A stretch of DNA of 33,924 bases, taken from contig NZ_JAILWL010000011.1 of NCBI RefSeq assembly GCF_025698965.1, positions 1 through 33,924 on the forward strand, in the 5' to 3' direction. This document shows positions 17,495-25,459 of the stretch, in pieces. The notes below the pieces were generated by a model. It worked only from the letters and a program-made list of their open reading frames with translations, did not search any database and was not told where the DNA came from. This DNA comes from Roseibium sp. GTDB lineage: Bacteria > Pseudomonadota > Alphaproteobacteria > Rhizobiales > Stappiaceae. Position numbers and translations under genes: made by a program. Positions within the stretch are counted from its first letter, which is position 1, and every line of letters starts with the position of its first letter.

Positions 17495-18052
17495 TCAGTA
17501 AACAGGCGGGGAAATGACCCAGACGGCAACCGCCGGCTCTGAGTAAGGGTTCTCCCAGCGGTAAGAGGCATCCCGGATGCGAAAACTGTCCCCGGCCTCA
17601 ACCGTGAACTTTTCGTCATCCAGCCAGATATCGAGTTTGCCGGAGACGATGTAGGCAAGCTCCTGAGTGGGACGCGAAATCAGTTCCACCCGGCGTGAGC
17701 CGGGTTGGAACGTTGAATGGATCATCTCGAAATCATCCGTAAGGTCGGGCGAAATCAGGGTTTCGACCAACCCCTGATCGCGCTCTCCGATCACGCGGCG
17801 CGAAGCGGCTCGAACAACCCGTCCCCGCTCCCTTTCCGGCCCGTCGGTACTGCCGAAAAACAACGAGAGCTGAACACCGAAAACATCTGCGATCTGACGC
17901 AGGTCGGACATTCTGGGCGTAGAGATATCGCGCTCGATCTGGGACAGCCAGCCGACGGACCGCCCAAGCTTTTGGGCAAGCTCCTCAAGCGTCATCTTTC
18001 GGGCCGTTCTGAGGGCTCTTAGGTCCTCACCCAGGCTGCTGTTTTCCGTCAT
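17495..18052 (-). CDS. XRE-family HTH regulator with C-terminal cupin domain
   Basis: N-terminal HTH LRALRTARKMTLEELAQKLGRSVGWLSQIERDISTPRMSDLRQIADVFGV; C-terminal cupin VELISRPTQELAYIVSGKLDIWLDDEKFTVEAGDSFRI. Confidence 0.9.
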   Translation of the reverse strand: MTENSSLGEDLRALRTARKMTLEELAQKLGRSVGWLSQIERDISTPRMSDLRQIADVFGVQLSLFFGSTDGPERERGRVVRAASRRVIGERDQGLVETLISPDLTDDFEMIHSTFQPGSRRVELISRPTQELAYIVSGKLDIWLDDEKFTVEAGDSFRIRDASYRWENPYSEPAVAVWVISPPVY

Positions 18053-18063
18053 GGCGATCCATT

Positions 18064-18123
18064 CGTGAAAATTTCGAGGATAATTTCACGCGACTCCGTG
18101 AAAAAATCAATCAAAATTTCACG
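18064..18123. promoter_or_regulatory. Symmetric heptamer array CGTGAAA-N13-TTTCACG-N6-CGTGAAA-N13-TTTCACG, candidate XRE-cupin operator
   Basis: Heptamers at 18064-18070, 18084-18090, 18097-18103, 18117-18123; 33-bp repeat unit; begins 12 bp upstream of the XRE-cupin ATG. Confidence 0.7.
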
Positions 18124-18357
18124 GCGAGCCGAAATTCTTTGATCACATCTTGTGGAAGCGCGGCAACGATCGCGCCAAAACAACGCTAAATTGTTGATTT
18201 AAAAAAGGTTTTACTTACTAGGACAATGCAGGACGTGCGATGAAAATTGACGTCTCAATCCGCGCCAGGTCGGCCTCAGTTGGTCAAGGGCCAGACCACT
18301 CAAGCCACTTTTCTTCACATTGGTGTTTCACGCATATCCGCGGCGATCCGCAGTCGC

Positions 18358-19827
18358 TCAGCGGGTCGCCTCACCGACCCTTTTCGCGATCAGTGAAATG
18401 CCTTCGGGAATACGCACCGAAGCGATGGACGAATAGGCCAGTCGGTAGTAGCCGGGCCGTTCCTGACCATTGGCAAAGAAGGCGCGTCCTGGCTCGATGA
18501 GAACACCATCGTCACGCAGGTTGAGAGCCAGTCCGGAACTGTCAATCCCCTCCGGGGCCTTCATCCAGAAGGAGGAACCACCAAATGTGAATTGTCCGGA
18601 CTGGGACAGGCCGTGCTCACTCAGGCACTCTTCCATGATCGACCTGCGTTTACGGTAGATACGCCCCATCCGCGCGATCTGGGCGTCGTAATGACCAAGC
18701 GACAGAAAGTAGGCTGCGGTCCTTTGAATGAGGCCGGGCGGATGGCGCAGAACAAGGGAGCGTAATGCCCGCGCTTCCCGGATAAAGGGTTCCGAAGCAA
18801 CCAGATATCCCAGCCGTAGTCCGGGAAACAGGGACTTGGAGAATGAGCCCACATAGATGACCGATCCGGTCGGATCGAGCGACTTCAGCGCAGGTGATGG
18901 CGACTTTAGGAACGAAATCTCGAATTCGTAGTCGTCTTCAACGATGACAAAGCCCTTGCGTGCAGCAAGTTCCAACAGCCGATGGCGGCGTGAAACAGGC
19001 ATGGTCGCATTGCTCGGGCAATGGTGGCTTGGCGTGGTAAAAACCACATCCAGATCTTCAGGCAGGTTTTCCGGCGGCAGGCCGGCCGCATCGACATCCA
19101 CGGACACGGTATTGCAGCGCGTCTGATTGAGGATCTGCCTGAGACCGGGAAAACAAGGGTTCTCGATCACCGCGCTGCGGCGCTGTGTCAGCAGGATCTG
19201 CGCCGTGATCCAGAGCGCATGCTGAGCGCCCATCGTGATCAGGATTTCTTCAGGGCGCGCGGTGATGCCCCGGCGTGGCAGGATCTGCCGCAGGATAAAC
19301 TCCACCAGCATGGGATCGTCACGTTCGTAGTAATCCGTTGCCAGAATATCGAAGTCCTTCCGACCGACTGCTCTCAGCGCACAGTTTCGCCAATTGTGGT
19401 GATCGAACAATCGGGGGTCGGATTGACCGTAAATGAAAGGATACTTGTAATCCTGCCAATTGGAGGGTCGGACCAGTGGAACATGCTGCGAAAATCTCTG
19501 ACCAATGGCACGGGCCCAATCGATCTGACCGTCTGCCACCTGATCCGGCAAATCGAATTTCGGTCGGCTCGGCGCGGTCTGCGCCACAAAATAACCGGAC
19601 CTGCCTTTTGACACGAGATATTCGTTGGAGACCAACTCAGTATAGGCGATTGTGACCGTTATTCTTGCAACACCAAGATGATCGGCGAGCTTGCGGGTTG
19701 AAGGCATCTTCTCCCCCGGCAGGCAACGGCCGGATAAGATCGCCTCCACGACCAGCCGCTGGATTTGCTGCTGCAAGGTTGTTTCATTGTCAGGCTGAAG
19801 AAAGAACGTCTCCGCCGGTATCGCCAT
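18358..19827 (-). CDS. tauR: MocR-type (GntR HTH + aminotransferase-like) regulator of taurine utilisation
   Basis: N-terminal GntR HTH (LPGEKMPSTRKLADHLGVARITVTIAYTELVSNEYLVSKGRSGYFV), PLP aminotransferase-like domain with YVGSFSKSLFPGLRLGYLV; located between tauABC/tpa and xsc. Confidence 0.88.
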   Translation of the reverse strand: MAIPAETFFLQPDNETTLQQQIQRLVVEAILSGRCLPGEKMPSTRKLADHLGVARITVTIAYTELVSNEYLVSKGRSGYFVAQTAPSRPKFDLPDQVADGQIDWARAIGQRFSQHVPLVRPSNWQDYKYPFIYGQSDPRLFDHHNWRNCALRAVGRKDFDILATDYYERDDPMLVEFILRQILPRRGITARPEEILITMGAQHALWITAQILLTQRRSAVIENPCFPGLRQILNQTRCNTVSVDVDAAGLPPENLPEDLDVVFTTPSHHCPSNATMPVSRRHRLLELAARKGFVIVEDDYEFEISFLKSPSPALKSLDPTGSVIYVGSFSKSLFPGLRLGYLVASEPFIREARALRSLVLRHPPGLIQRTAAYFLSLGHYDAQIARMGRIYRKRRSIMEECLSEHGLSQSGQFTFGGSSFWMKAPEGIDSSGLALNLRDDGVLIEPGRAFFANGQERPGYYRLAYSSIASVRIPEGISLIAKRVGEATR

Positions 19828-19829
19828 GT

Positions 19830-19861
19830 CTGGCCCTAAAGCTTGGGTTATCTGGACCTAT
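19830..19861 (+). promoter_or_regulatory. Candidate TauR direct-repeat operator at the tauR start
   Basis: CTGGCCCTAA (19830-19839) and CTGGACCTAT (19852-19861), 22 bp start to start, immediately upstream of the tauR start codon (19827) and in opposite orientation to the gene. Confidence 0.6.
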
Positions 19862-20004
19862 TAAACAGGCGGTTTGGCAATTTGGCAAATCCTGCCGGAC
19901 CGTTCGTCTATCAAAAGGGAAATCTCATTCGACTTCTCAAAGGCACATGGCAGAGTTCGCTCTGCCATGTGCAATGGTTTTCTCTAGCGGACTTCGCCTG
20001 GTCT

Positions 20005-21384
20005 TTATCCAAAGACCCGCGTCAACGCACCGTCAATTGCATCCGTGATCTGATCGATGTCATCCGAGGTCGCAATCAAGGCCGGAGACAGACACAGGGT
20101 GTTGTTGAGGCCAGGCAAAGAGCGGTTGGTTGCGCCGATGATCACGCCCTGCGACGCGCAGTCTCCGACAACGGCCTGCACGAGTTTTTCTGCCACCGGC
20201 TCCTTCGTGGCCCGATCTGCAACAAGTTCAGCTCCGCAGAACAACCCCTTGCCCCGGACATCGCCAATGGCCTGATGCTTTTCCATGAGCACGTGCAGAT
20301 TGCTCACAAGACGCTCACCCATGGCCGTGGTGTTGTCCAGAAGGCCTTCGTCCTCGATGATCCGCATGTTTTCAAGCGCGGCTGCCGGACCCGCCGTGCA
20401 CCCGCCAAAAGTTGAAATATCCCGGAAATGGTTCAGCGGATCGCCTGCGTCATCCTTGAACAGGTCGAATACCCGTTCCGTCGTCACCATGCAGGCAATT
20501 GCCGCGTAGCCGGAAGCAACGCCTTTTGCCATGGTCACGAAATCCGGTTCGATCCCGTAATGCTGGTACCCGAACCATTTTCCGGTTCGGCCGACGCCAC
20601 ACACAACTTCATCGATATGCAACAGGATCTCGTATTTGCGGCAGATTTCCTGAACACGCTGCCAATATCCCTCGGGCGGCGTAATGACACCGCCACCGGC
20701 AGTCACCGGTTCGAGGCAAAGCGCACCGACGGTGTCCGGACCTTCGCGCAGGATCACTTCTTCAATGGCGTCGGCCGCCCGCTCGCCATAGTTTTCGACA
20801 TCCCACTGCGCCCTGTATTCACAACAATGCGGCACTTCAACAAAGCCCGGTGTATAGGGACCGTATTGCGCATTCCGCTCCGGCTGACCACCGGCTGAGA
20901 TCGCAGTGATAGAGGAGCCATGGTAATCCCGCTCGCGGAACAGGATCTTGTGCTTCTTGCCACCGTAACGCTTGTGGGCAATCTGCCGGACAAGCTTGAA
21001 CGCCTTCTCGTTGGCTTCGGTTCCCGAGTTGGTCAGGTAGACCCGGCTCATGCCCGGCATCTTCGAGATCAGACGTTCGGAGAACAGAGCACCGGGAATG
21101 GAGCCTGCCGAATTGGCAAAATAGTTCAGTTTCACCAATTGGTCGCGAACAGCGTCGGCAATGGATTCGCGGCCATAGCCGACATTGACGGTCCACACGC
21201 CCCCGGAGACAGCATCGAGATGTTCCTTGCCGGTGGCATCCCAGAGCCGCATGCCCTTTCCTTCCACCATGATCTTGGGATCGACGGTCTCCAGCGATTT
21301 GTGCTGGAGCAAGTGATGCCAGACATGGGTGCGGTCGGCCTCAATGATATCGCTCATGTCATTCGGGGCTGCTGCAATGTTCAT
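20005..21384 (-). CDS. tpa: Taurine--pyruvate aminotransferase (class III)
   Basis: Likely start MNIAAAPNDMSDIIEADRTHVWHHLLQHKSLE; class-III motifs YLTNSGTEANEKAFKLVRQ, LHIDEVVCGVGRTGKWFGYQHYGIEPDFVTMAKGVASGYAAI; adjacent to tauABC and tauR. Confidence 0.92.
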   Translation of the reverse strand: MNIAAAPNDMSDIIEADRTHVWHHLLQHKSLETVDPKIMVEGKGMRLWDATGKEHLDAVSGGVWTVNVGYGRESIADAVRDQLVKLNYFANSAGSIPGALFSERLISKMPGMSRVYLTNSGTEANEKAFKLVRQIAHKRYGGKKHKILFRERDYHGSSITAISAGGQPERNAQYGPYTPGFVEVPHCCEYRAQWDVENYGERAADAIEEVILREGPDTVGALCLEPVTAGGGVITPPEGYWQRVQEICRKYEILLHIDEVVCGVGRTGKWFGYQHYGIEPDFVTMAKGVASGYAAIACMVTTERVFDLFKDDAGDPLNHFRDISTFGGCTAGPAAALENMRIIEDEGLLDNTTAMGERLVSNLHVLMEKHQAIGDVRGKGLFCGAELVADRATKEPVAEKLVQAVVGDCASQGVIIGATNRSLPGLNNTLCLSPALIATSDDIDQITDAIDGALTRVFG

Positions 21385-21533
21385 GGCAATGTCCTTTCGT
21401 ATTTCATCGTCATGCGCAAAGATTTCAGAGAGTTCGAACGCGGTCAGGTCTTGCTCGCAAATGGGCAATTGCACATTATTGAAACAAGGAACTGCTGGTT
21501 TCGAGATCAGACTGCACGGCCCGACAGCGACAT

Positions 21534-21566
21534 ATAGGGCCAGATCTGGAATTACGTTAGATCCAG
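21534..21566 (-). promoter_or_regulatory. Candidate TauR direct-repeat operator between tpa and tauA
   Basis: Minus-strand CTGGATCTAA (21566-21557) and CTGGCCCTAT (21543-21534), 23 bp start to start; same motif as at xsc and tauR. Confidence 0.6.
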
Positions 21567-21700
21567 TCGAGTGTTTTTATTGTCACAGCGTCTTTCTGCC
21601 GTAACCATTTTTACCACGCAGGTTAGCCGAATTACACAAATGGCATAAGACGGGAAAACCCGCACACCTGCATTCCAACCAGGGAACAGTGGGAATAACA

Positions 21701-22702
21701 ATGACCATCAAATCAAAGTTTTTGAGCACACTGGCTGCTTTGTCCTTCGTGGGCAGTGTCCAGGTCGCTTCCGCCGCAGACGAACTGACTGTCGCCTACT
21801 TCCTCGAATGGCCCATGCCGTTCCAGTATGCCAAGGCAACCGGCATGTATGACGAGGCCCTCGGCGTGCCCGTCACCTGGGTGTCGTTCGATACCGGCAC
21901 CGCCATGTCGGCAGCGATGGCGTCAGGAGACGTCCAGATCGCCGTCAGTCAGGGCATTCCTCCCTTCGTCGTCGCAACCTCCGCCGGTCAGGATCTGGTC
22001 CTCACGGATATCGCTGTCAGCTACTCCGAAAACGACAACTGCGTGGTTGCCGAAACTCTTGAAATCGAGAAAGGCAATGCGAAGGAGCTTGAAGGCAAGA
22101 AAGTTGGCGTTCCGATCGGCACAGCAGCGCACTTCGGTTTCCTTGAGCAAATGAAACACTTCGATGTCGACGTTTCGACCATGGAAATCGTCGACATGGC
22201 GCCTGCGGATGGCGCTGCTGCATTTGCCCAGGGCAACCTGGACATGGTGTGTGGCTGGGGTGGTGCGCTGCGTCGCATGAAAGAGCATGGCAACGTTCTC
22301 TTGACCGGTGCGGAAAAGGAAGAGCTCGGCATTCTCGTATTTGACGGCATCAGTGTTCCTGCTGATTTCGCCTCCGAGGAAAGTGAACTTCTGACCAAGT
22401 TCCTTAAAGTAACCGCAGACGCCAATGCCATGTGGAATGCCGGTGACAAAAAGGCTGAAATGCTCGAAGTCATTGCAAAAGACGCCGGTATGGATCCGGC
22501 TGACGCAGAAGCTTCGCTCTCAACCTTCACCTTCCCTTCTGTCGATGAAGCCTTGAGCGACAAATGGATGGGTGGAAACGTCCAGAGCTTCATGCTGGGT
22601 GTTGCCAAGGTCTTCCAGGATGCCGGCTCCATCCCGCAGGCGCTTGACACCTATGTCGACACGGTCGACTCCAGCCATCTGGCCGCGACCAAGAGCCAGT
22701 AA
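21701..22702 (+). CDS. tauA: Taurine ABC transporter substrate-binding protein
   Basis: Signal peptide MTIKSKFLSTLAALSFVGSVQVASAADELTVAYFLEWPMPFQYAKATG; SBP fold, upstream of tauBC and divergent from tpa. Confidence 0.88.
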   Translation: MTIKSKFLSTLAALSFVGSVQVASAADELTVAYFLEWPMPFQYAKATGMYDEALGVPVTWVSFDTGTAMSAAMASGDVQIAVSQGIPPFVVATSAGQDLVLTDIAVSYSENDNCVVAETLEIEKGNAKELEGKKVGVPIGTAAHFGFLEQMKHFDVDVSTMEIVDMAPADGAAAFAQGNLDMVCGWGGALRRMKEHGNVLLTGAEKEELGILVFDGISVPADFASEESELLTKFLKVTADANAMWNAGDKKAEMLEVIAKDAGMDPADAEASLSTFTFPSVDEALSDKWMGGNVQSFMLGVAKVFQDAGSIPQALDTYVDTVDSSHLAATKSQ

Positions 22703-22723
22703 CACGCATTTCCTGCATTACGT

Positions 22724-22745
22724 GGGGCGGCCACCCGGCCGCCCC
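22724..22745 (+). terminator. Intercistronic GC hairpin between tauA and tauB
   Basis: GGGGCGGCC-accc-GGCCGCCCC perfect 9-bp stem followed by ATTCTTTC; likely attenuates or stabilises the upstream tauA mRNA. Confidence 0.65.
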
Positions 22746-22782
22746 ATTCTTTCAACGCTCAAGCTGCAGGAGACGGCAGGCT

Positions 22783-23589
22783 ATGGACGGCCTTCACATT
22801 GAAAATCTATCCATGCGTTTCGATTTGCCCAACGGAACGTATGTTCAGGCTCTGGAAGATGTTTCGATCGAACTCGGCACTGGCGAGATCATGTCGGTTC
22901 TGGGACCATCAGGATGCGGCAAGACCACGCTTTTGAACATCGTCGCAGGATTTCTCGCCCCGACCAGTGGCCAGGTGCGCATGAATGGTCACGTGGTAAC
23001 CGGACCTGGCGCCGAGCGCGGAATGGTTTTCCAGAAAGGGGCATTGTTTGAATGGATGAACGTTCGCAGGAACGTTGAATTCGGCCCCAGAATGAAGTCG
23101 ATGCCAAAAGGAGAGCGCGACGATATCGTCGACCATTTGCTTGAAACGGTCGGACTACAGGATTTCAAGGAAAAAGCGGTTTATGAACTTTCCGGAGGCA
23201 TGCAGCAGCGTGTTGCTCTGGCACGCTGCCTCGCCAATGACCCGGACGTCATACTGATGGACGAACCGCTCGGAGCGCTGGACGCCCTGACGCGGGAAAA
23301 GATGCAAGGACTGGTCCTGAAGCTCTGGAAGGAGACCGGCAAGACGGTGATCCTCATCACCCACTCGGTTGAGGAAGCCCTGCTGCTGGGTGAAAGGCTC
23401 CTGGTGATGGCTCCCCGTCCTGGCCGCATTCACAAGGAATACCGTCTTCCCTTTGCAGAACGCGGGGTTCTTGCCGATCTGCGAGAAGTCAAGAAAAGCG
23501 AAGGATTTGCCGAGACTCGGGAAGAAATCCTGTCGATGATCTGGGAAATGGAAGAGGAAATCATGGGCCGATCGGAGACCGCAGCATGA
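22783..23589 (+). CDS. tauB: Taurine ABC transporter ATP-binding protein
   Basis: Walker A GPSGCGKTT, signature LSGGMQQRVALARCLANDPDVILMDEPLGALD. Confidence 0.93.
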   Translation: MDGLHIENLSMRFDLPNGTYVQALEDVSIELGTGEIMSVLGPSGCGKTTLLNIVAGFLAPTSGQVRMNGHVVTGPGAERGMVFQKGALFEWMNVRRNVEFGPRMKSMPKGERDDIVDHLLETVGLQDFKEKAVYELSGGMQQRVALARCLANDPDVILMDEPLGALDALTREKMQGLVLKLWKETGKTVILITHSVEEALLLGERLLVMAPRPGRIHKEYRLPFAERGVLADLREVKKSEGFAETREEILSMIWEMEEEIMGRSETAA

Positions 23590-24848
23590 CCGGACTTATC
23601 GTTTTCCTCATATATGCGTCTCTGTTCATTGCGGCGTACTTTCTCGTCACCTATGTCACCGGGCTTAGCCAGCGACGGCAGGATTTCACCAGCCTCAAGA
23701 CAGTGACGTTCGGCGACGAAAGTGCGATCCGTCCAAACCGTGCGGCGTCCATCATCTCGATCGTCGTGATCTTCTTCATTTGGGGCGCGTTCACCGGATC
23801 AAGCCTGGTGCCCTTTCATGTTCCAGGTCCGTTTGTCGGTGAGACCAACTTCACCTACACGGTTACAAATGAAGCCGGACAGACCAACGAAGCTTCCGTC
23901 AATGTTGTGGTGCACGAAGTCGGCAACAAGATAAAAGCACCTGAACCGCCTCCCAACGATGGTTTCGCTCAAAACGATTCCGCAAGCGTCGGGGCCTGGA
24001 GATCCGTGCTGTTGAAGGTCGCACGAAACGACGGTGACGGTGCCAAGGTAACCGCCGTTGACGGAACGCCGATCGCTCCGGGTGAAAACGTACGCGTTGC
24101 GAATGGAACCGTCACCATGACGGCAAAAGGCTCGCTGAACTTTCAGCCCGATACCGGTTTGCAGATGGAGCCGATTTGGATGCCGTCTCCAGAAGCCGTG
24201 GTGGAGCGTTTCATCAGCATCGCCTCCGAAGGTTATCAGAACTTTACTTTGTGGGAGCATTTGGGCTGGTCGCTCATCCGGGTTATCGGTGGTTTTATCG
24301 CAGGTTCTCTCATCGGGATTCCACTTGGATACGCAATGGGTCTTTCAAGTTGGGTCCGTGGCTGGTTCGATCCGATTGTTGAATTCATGCGTCCGGTTCC
24401 GCCGCTCGCCTTGATCCCTCTTGTCATCATCTGGTTCGGCATCTGGGAAACCGGCAAGATCGTATTGCTGTTCCTTGCAGCCCTCTGGATCATGACGATT
24501 GCGGCAAGAGCAGGTGTCTCCGGGGTCAACATCTCCAAAGTTCACGCTGCCTATTCGCTGGGTGCCAACAAGCGCCAGGTGCTCAGATACGTTATTGTGC
24601 CGAACTCGCTTCCCGAAATCTTTACCGGAGCACGAGTTGCGATGGGCGTTTGCTGGGGAACGGTCGTTGCCGCCGAACTGGTCGCCGCGCAAAAAGGTGC
24701 GGGGATGATGATCATCGCAGCCTCGAAGTTTCAGCTCACCGATATCGTTATCATGGGCATCATTCTTATCGGGATTGTCGGCTACAGCATCGACATCCTG
24801 ATGCGTATGGCCGAACGGGTCCTGGTGCCTTGGAAAGGCCGTTCATAA
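23586..24848 (+). CDS. tauC: Taurine ABC transporter permease with periplasmic beta-rich insert
   Basis: C-terminal BPD-type permease (EHLGWSLIRVIGGFIAGSLIGIPLGYAMGLSSWVRGWFDPIVEFMRPVPPLALIPLVIIWFG); ATGA overlap with tauB; N-terminal two TM segments and insert at aa 83-191. Confidence 0.9.
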   Translation: MTGLIVFLIYASLFIAAYFLVTYVTGLSQRRQDFTSLKTVTFGDESAIRPNRAASIISIVVIFFIWGAFTGSSLVPFHVPGPFVGETNFTYTVTNEAGQTNEASVNVVVHEVGNKIKAPEPPPNDGFAQNDSASVGAWRSVLLKVARNDGDGAKVTAVDGTPIAPGENVRVANGTVTMTAKGSLNFQPDTGLQMEPIWMPSPEAVVERFISIASEGYQNFTLWEHLGWSLIRVIGGFIAGSLIGIPLGYAMGLSSWVRGWFDPIVEFMRPVPPLALIPLVIIWFGIWETGKIVLLFLAALWIMTIAARAGVSGVNISKVHAAYSLGANKRQVLRYVIVPNSLPEIFTGARVAMGVCWGTVVAAELVAAQKGAGMMIIAASKFQLTDIVIMGIILIGIVGYSIDILMRMAERVLVPWKGRS

Positions 24849-24854
24849 ACTTCA

Positions 24855-24896
24855 CCCGGACAGGGGAAACGCTTGCGTGCCGTTCCCCTGTCCGGG
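24855..24896 (+). terminator. Hairpin downstream of tauC
   Basis: CCCGGACAGGGGAA (24855-24868) / TTCCCCTGTCCGGG (24883-24896): perfect 14-bp stem, 14-nt loop; no T-tract follows, so terminator function is uncertain. Confidence 0.55.
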
Positions 24897-25282
24897 CAAA
24901 ACAATTCACTGACACAATAGTCAGCCAGAACCTGATACCCCAAGGCTGGAGCGCTGAACCTGGCAGAAAATCTGCTTTTCGCTCGACACCTTGCAGCTTC
25001 TCGCCGTTGCCGCGCAATCGCAGCTTGTATTAGGAGGGTATGACCTGTGTCTTTCACCGACATAGTATTAAACATCTATATATAATTATATAATTCATTA
25101 AAAGTCGTTATGAATTAATATAGTCGGGTGATGTGCAAACAACCCCCAACTCATTTCCCTATGGCATCAATGAGGCCTCTTGAAGCCATGGGGACTTTTC
25201 TTGAAAGTCGAAATTTCAGAAATATTCGCTCAAGAATGCGGCATCATTCTCTTCCGCTATTACCATTAAGCCGATTTTATAC

Positions 25283-25459
25283 ATGAAAAGGGAGCCGTCG
25301 CGCCTCCCAATGTATAACAATTTCCTGCGACTTCAAAAACTTGCCGTTGTTAATCGATCCAGAGTTCATTCGTTCTTTGGCCTGATCGAAGCATGTGTCA
25401 CTGCTCTTTTGATTATACCTATTATTATATATTTCGAATTTATCGAAAGAAAAATATAA
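25283..25459 (+). CDS. Small ORF, 58 aa, single predicted TM helix (hypothetical)
   Basis: MKREPSRLPMYNNFLRLQKLAVVNRSRVHSFFGLIEACVTALLIIPIIIYFEFIERKI*; read directly, below the supplied ORF-track size; no obvious SD. Confidence 0.3.
   Translation: MKREPSRLPMYNNFLRLQKLAVVNRSRVHSFFGLIEACVTALLIIPIIIYFEFIERKI

Noticed and set aside
18285-18294. CTGGCCCTTG (minus strand), a possible TauR box upstream of the XRE-cupin gene
   Set aside because: Only 8/10 to the CTGGCCCTAA box and no partner at 22-23 bp pitch.
18326-18332. Fifth TTTCACG heptamer
   Set aside because: Isolated half-site about 200 bp from the array; not called as part of the operator without binding data.
25079-25092. TATATAATTATATA palindrome
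   Set aside because: Low-complexity AT palindrome; likely by chance in AT-rich DNA, so not called as a site by itself.
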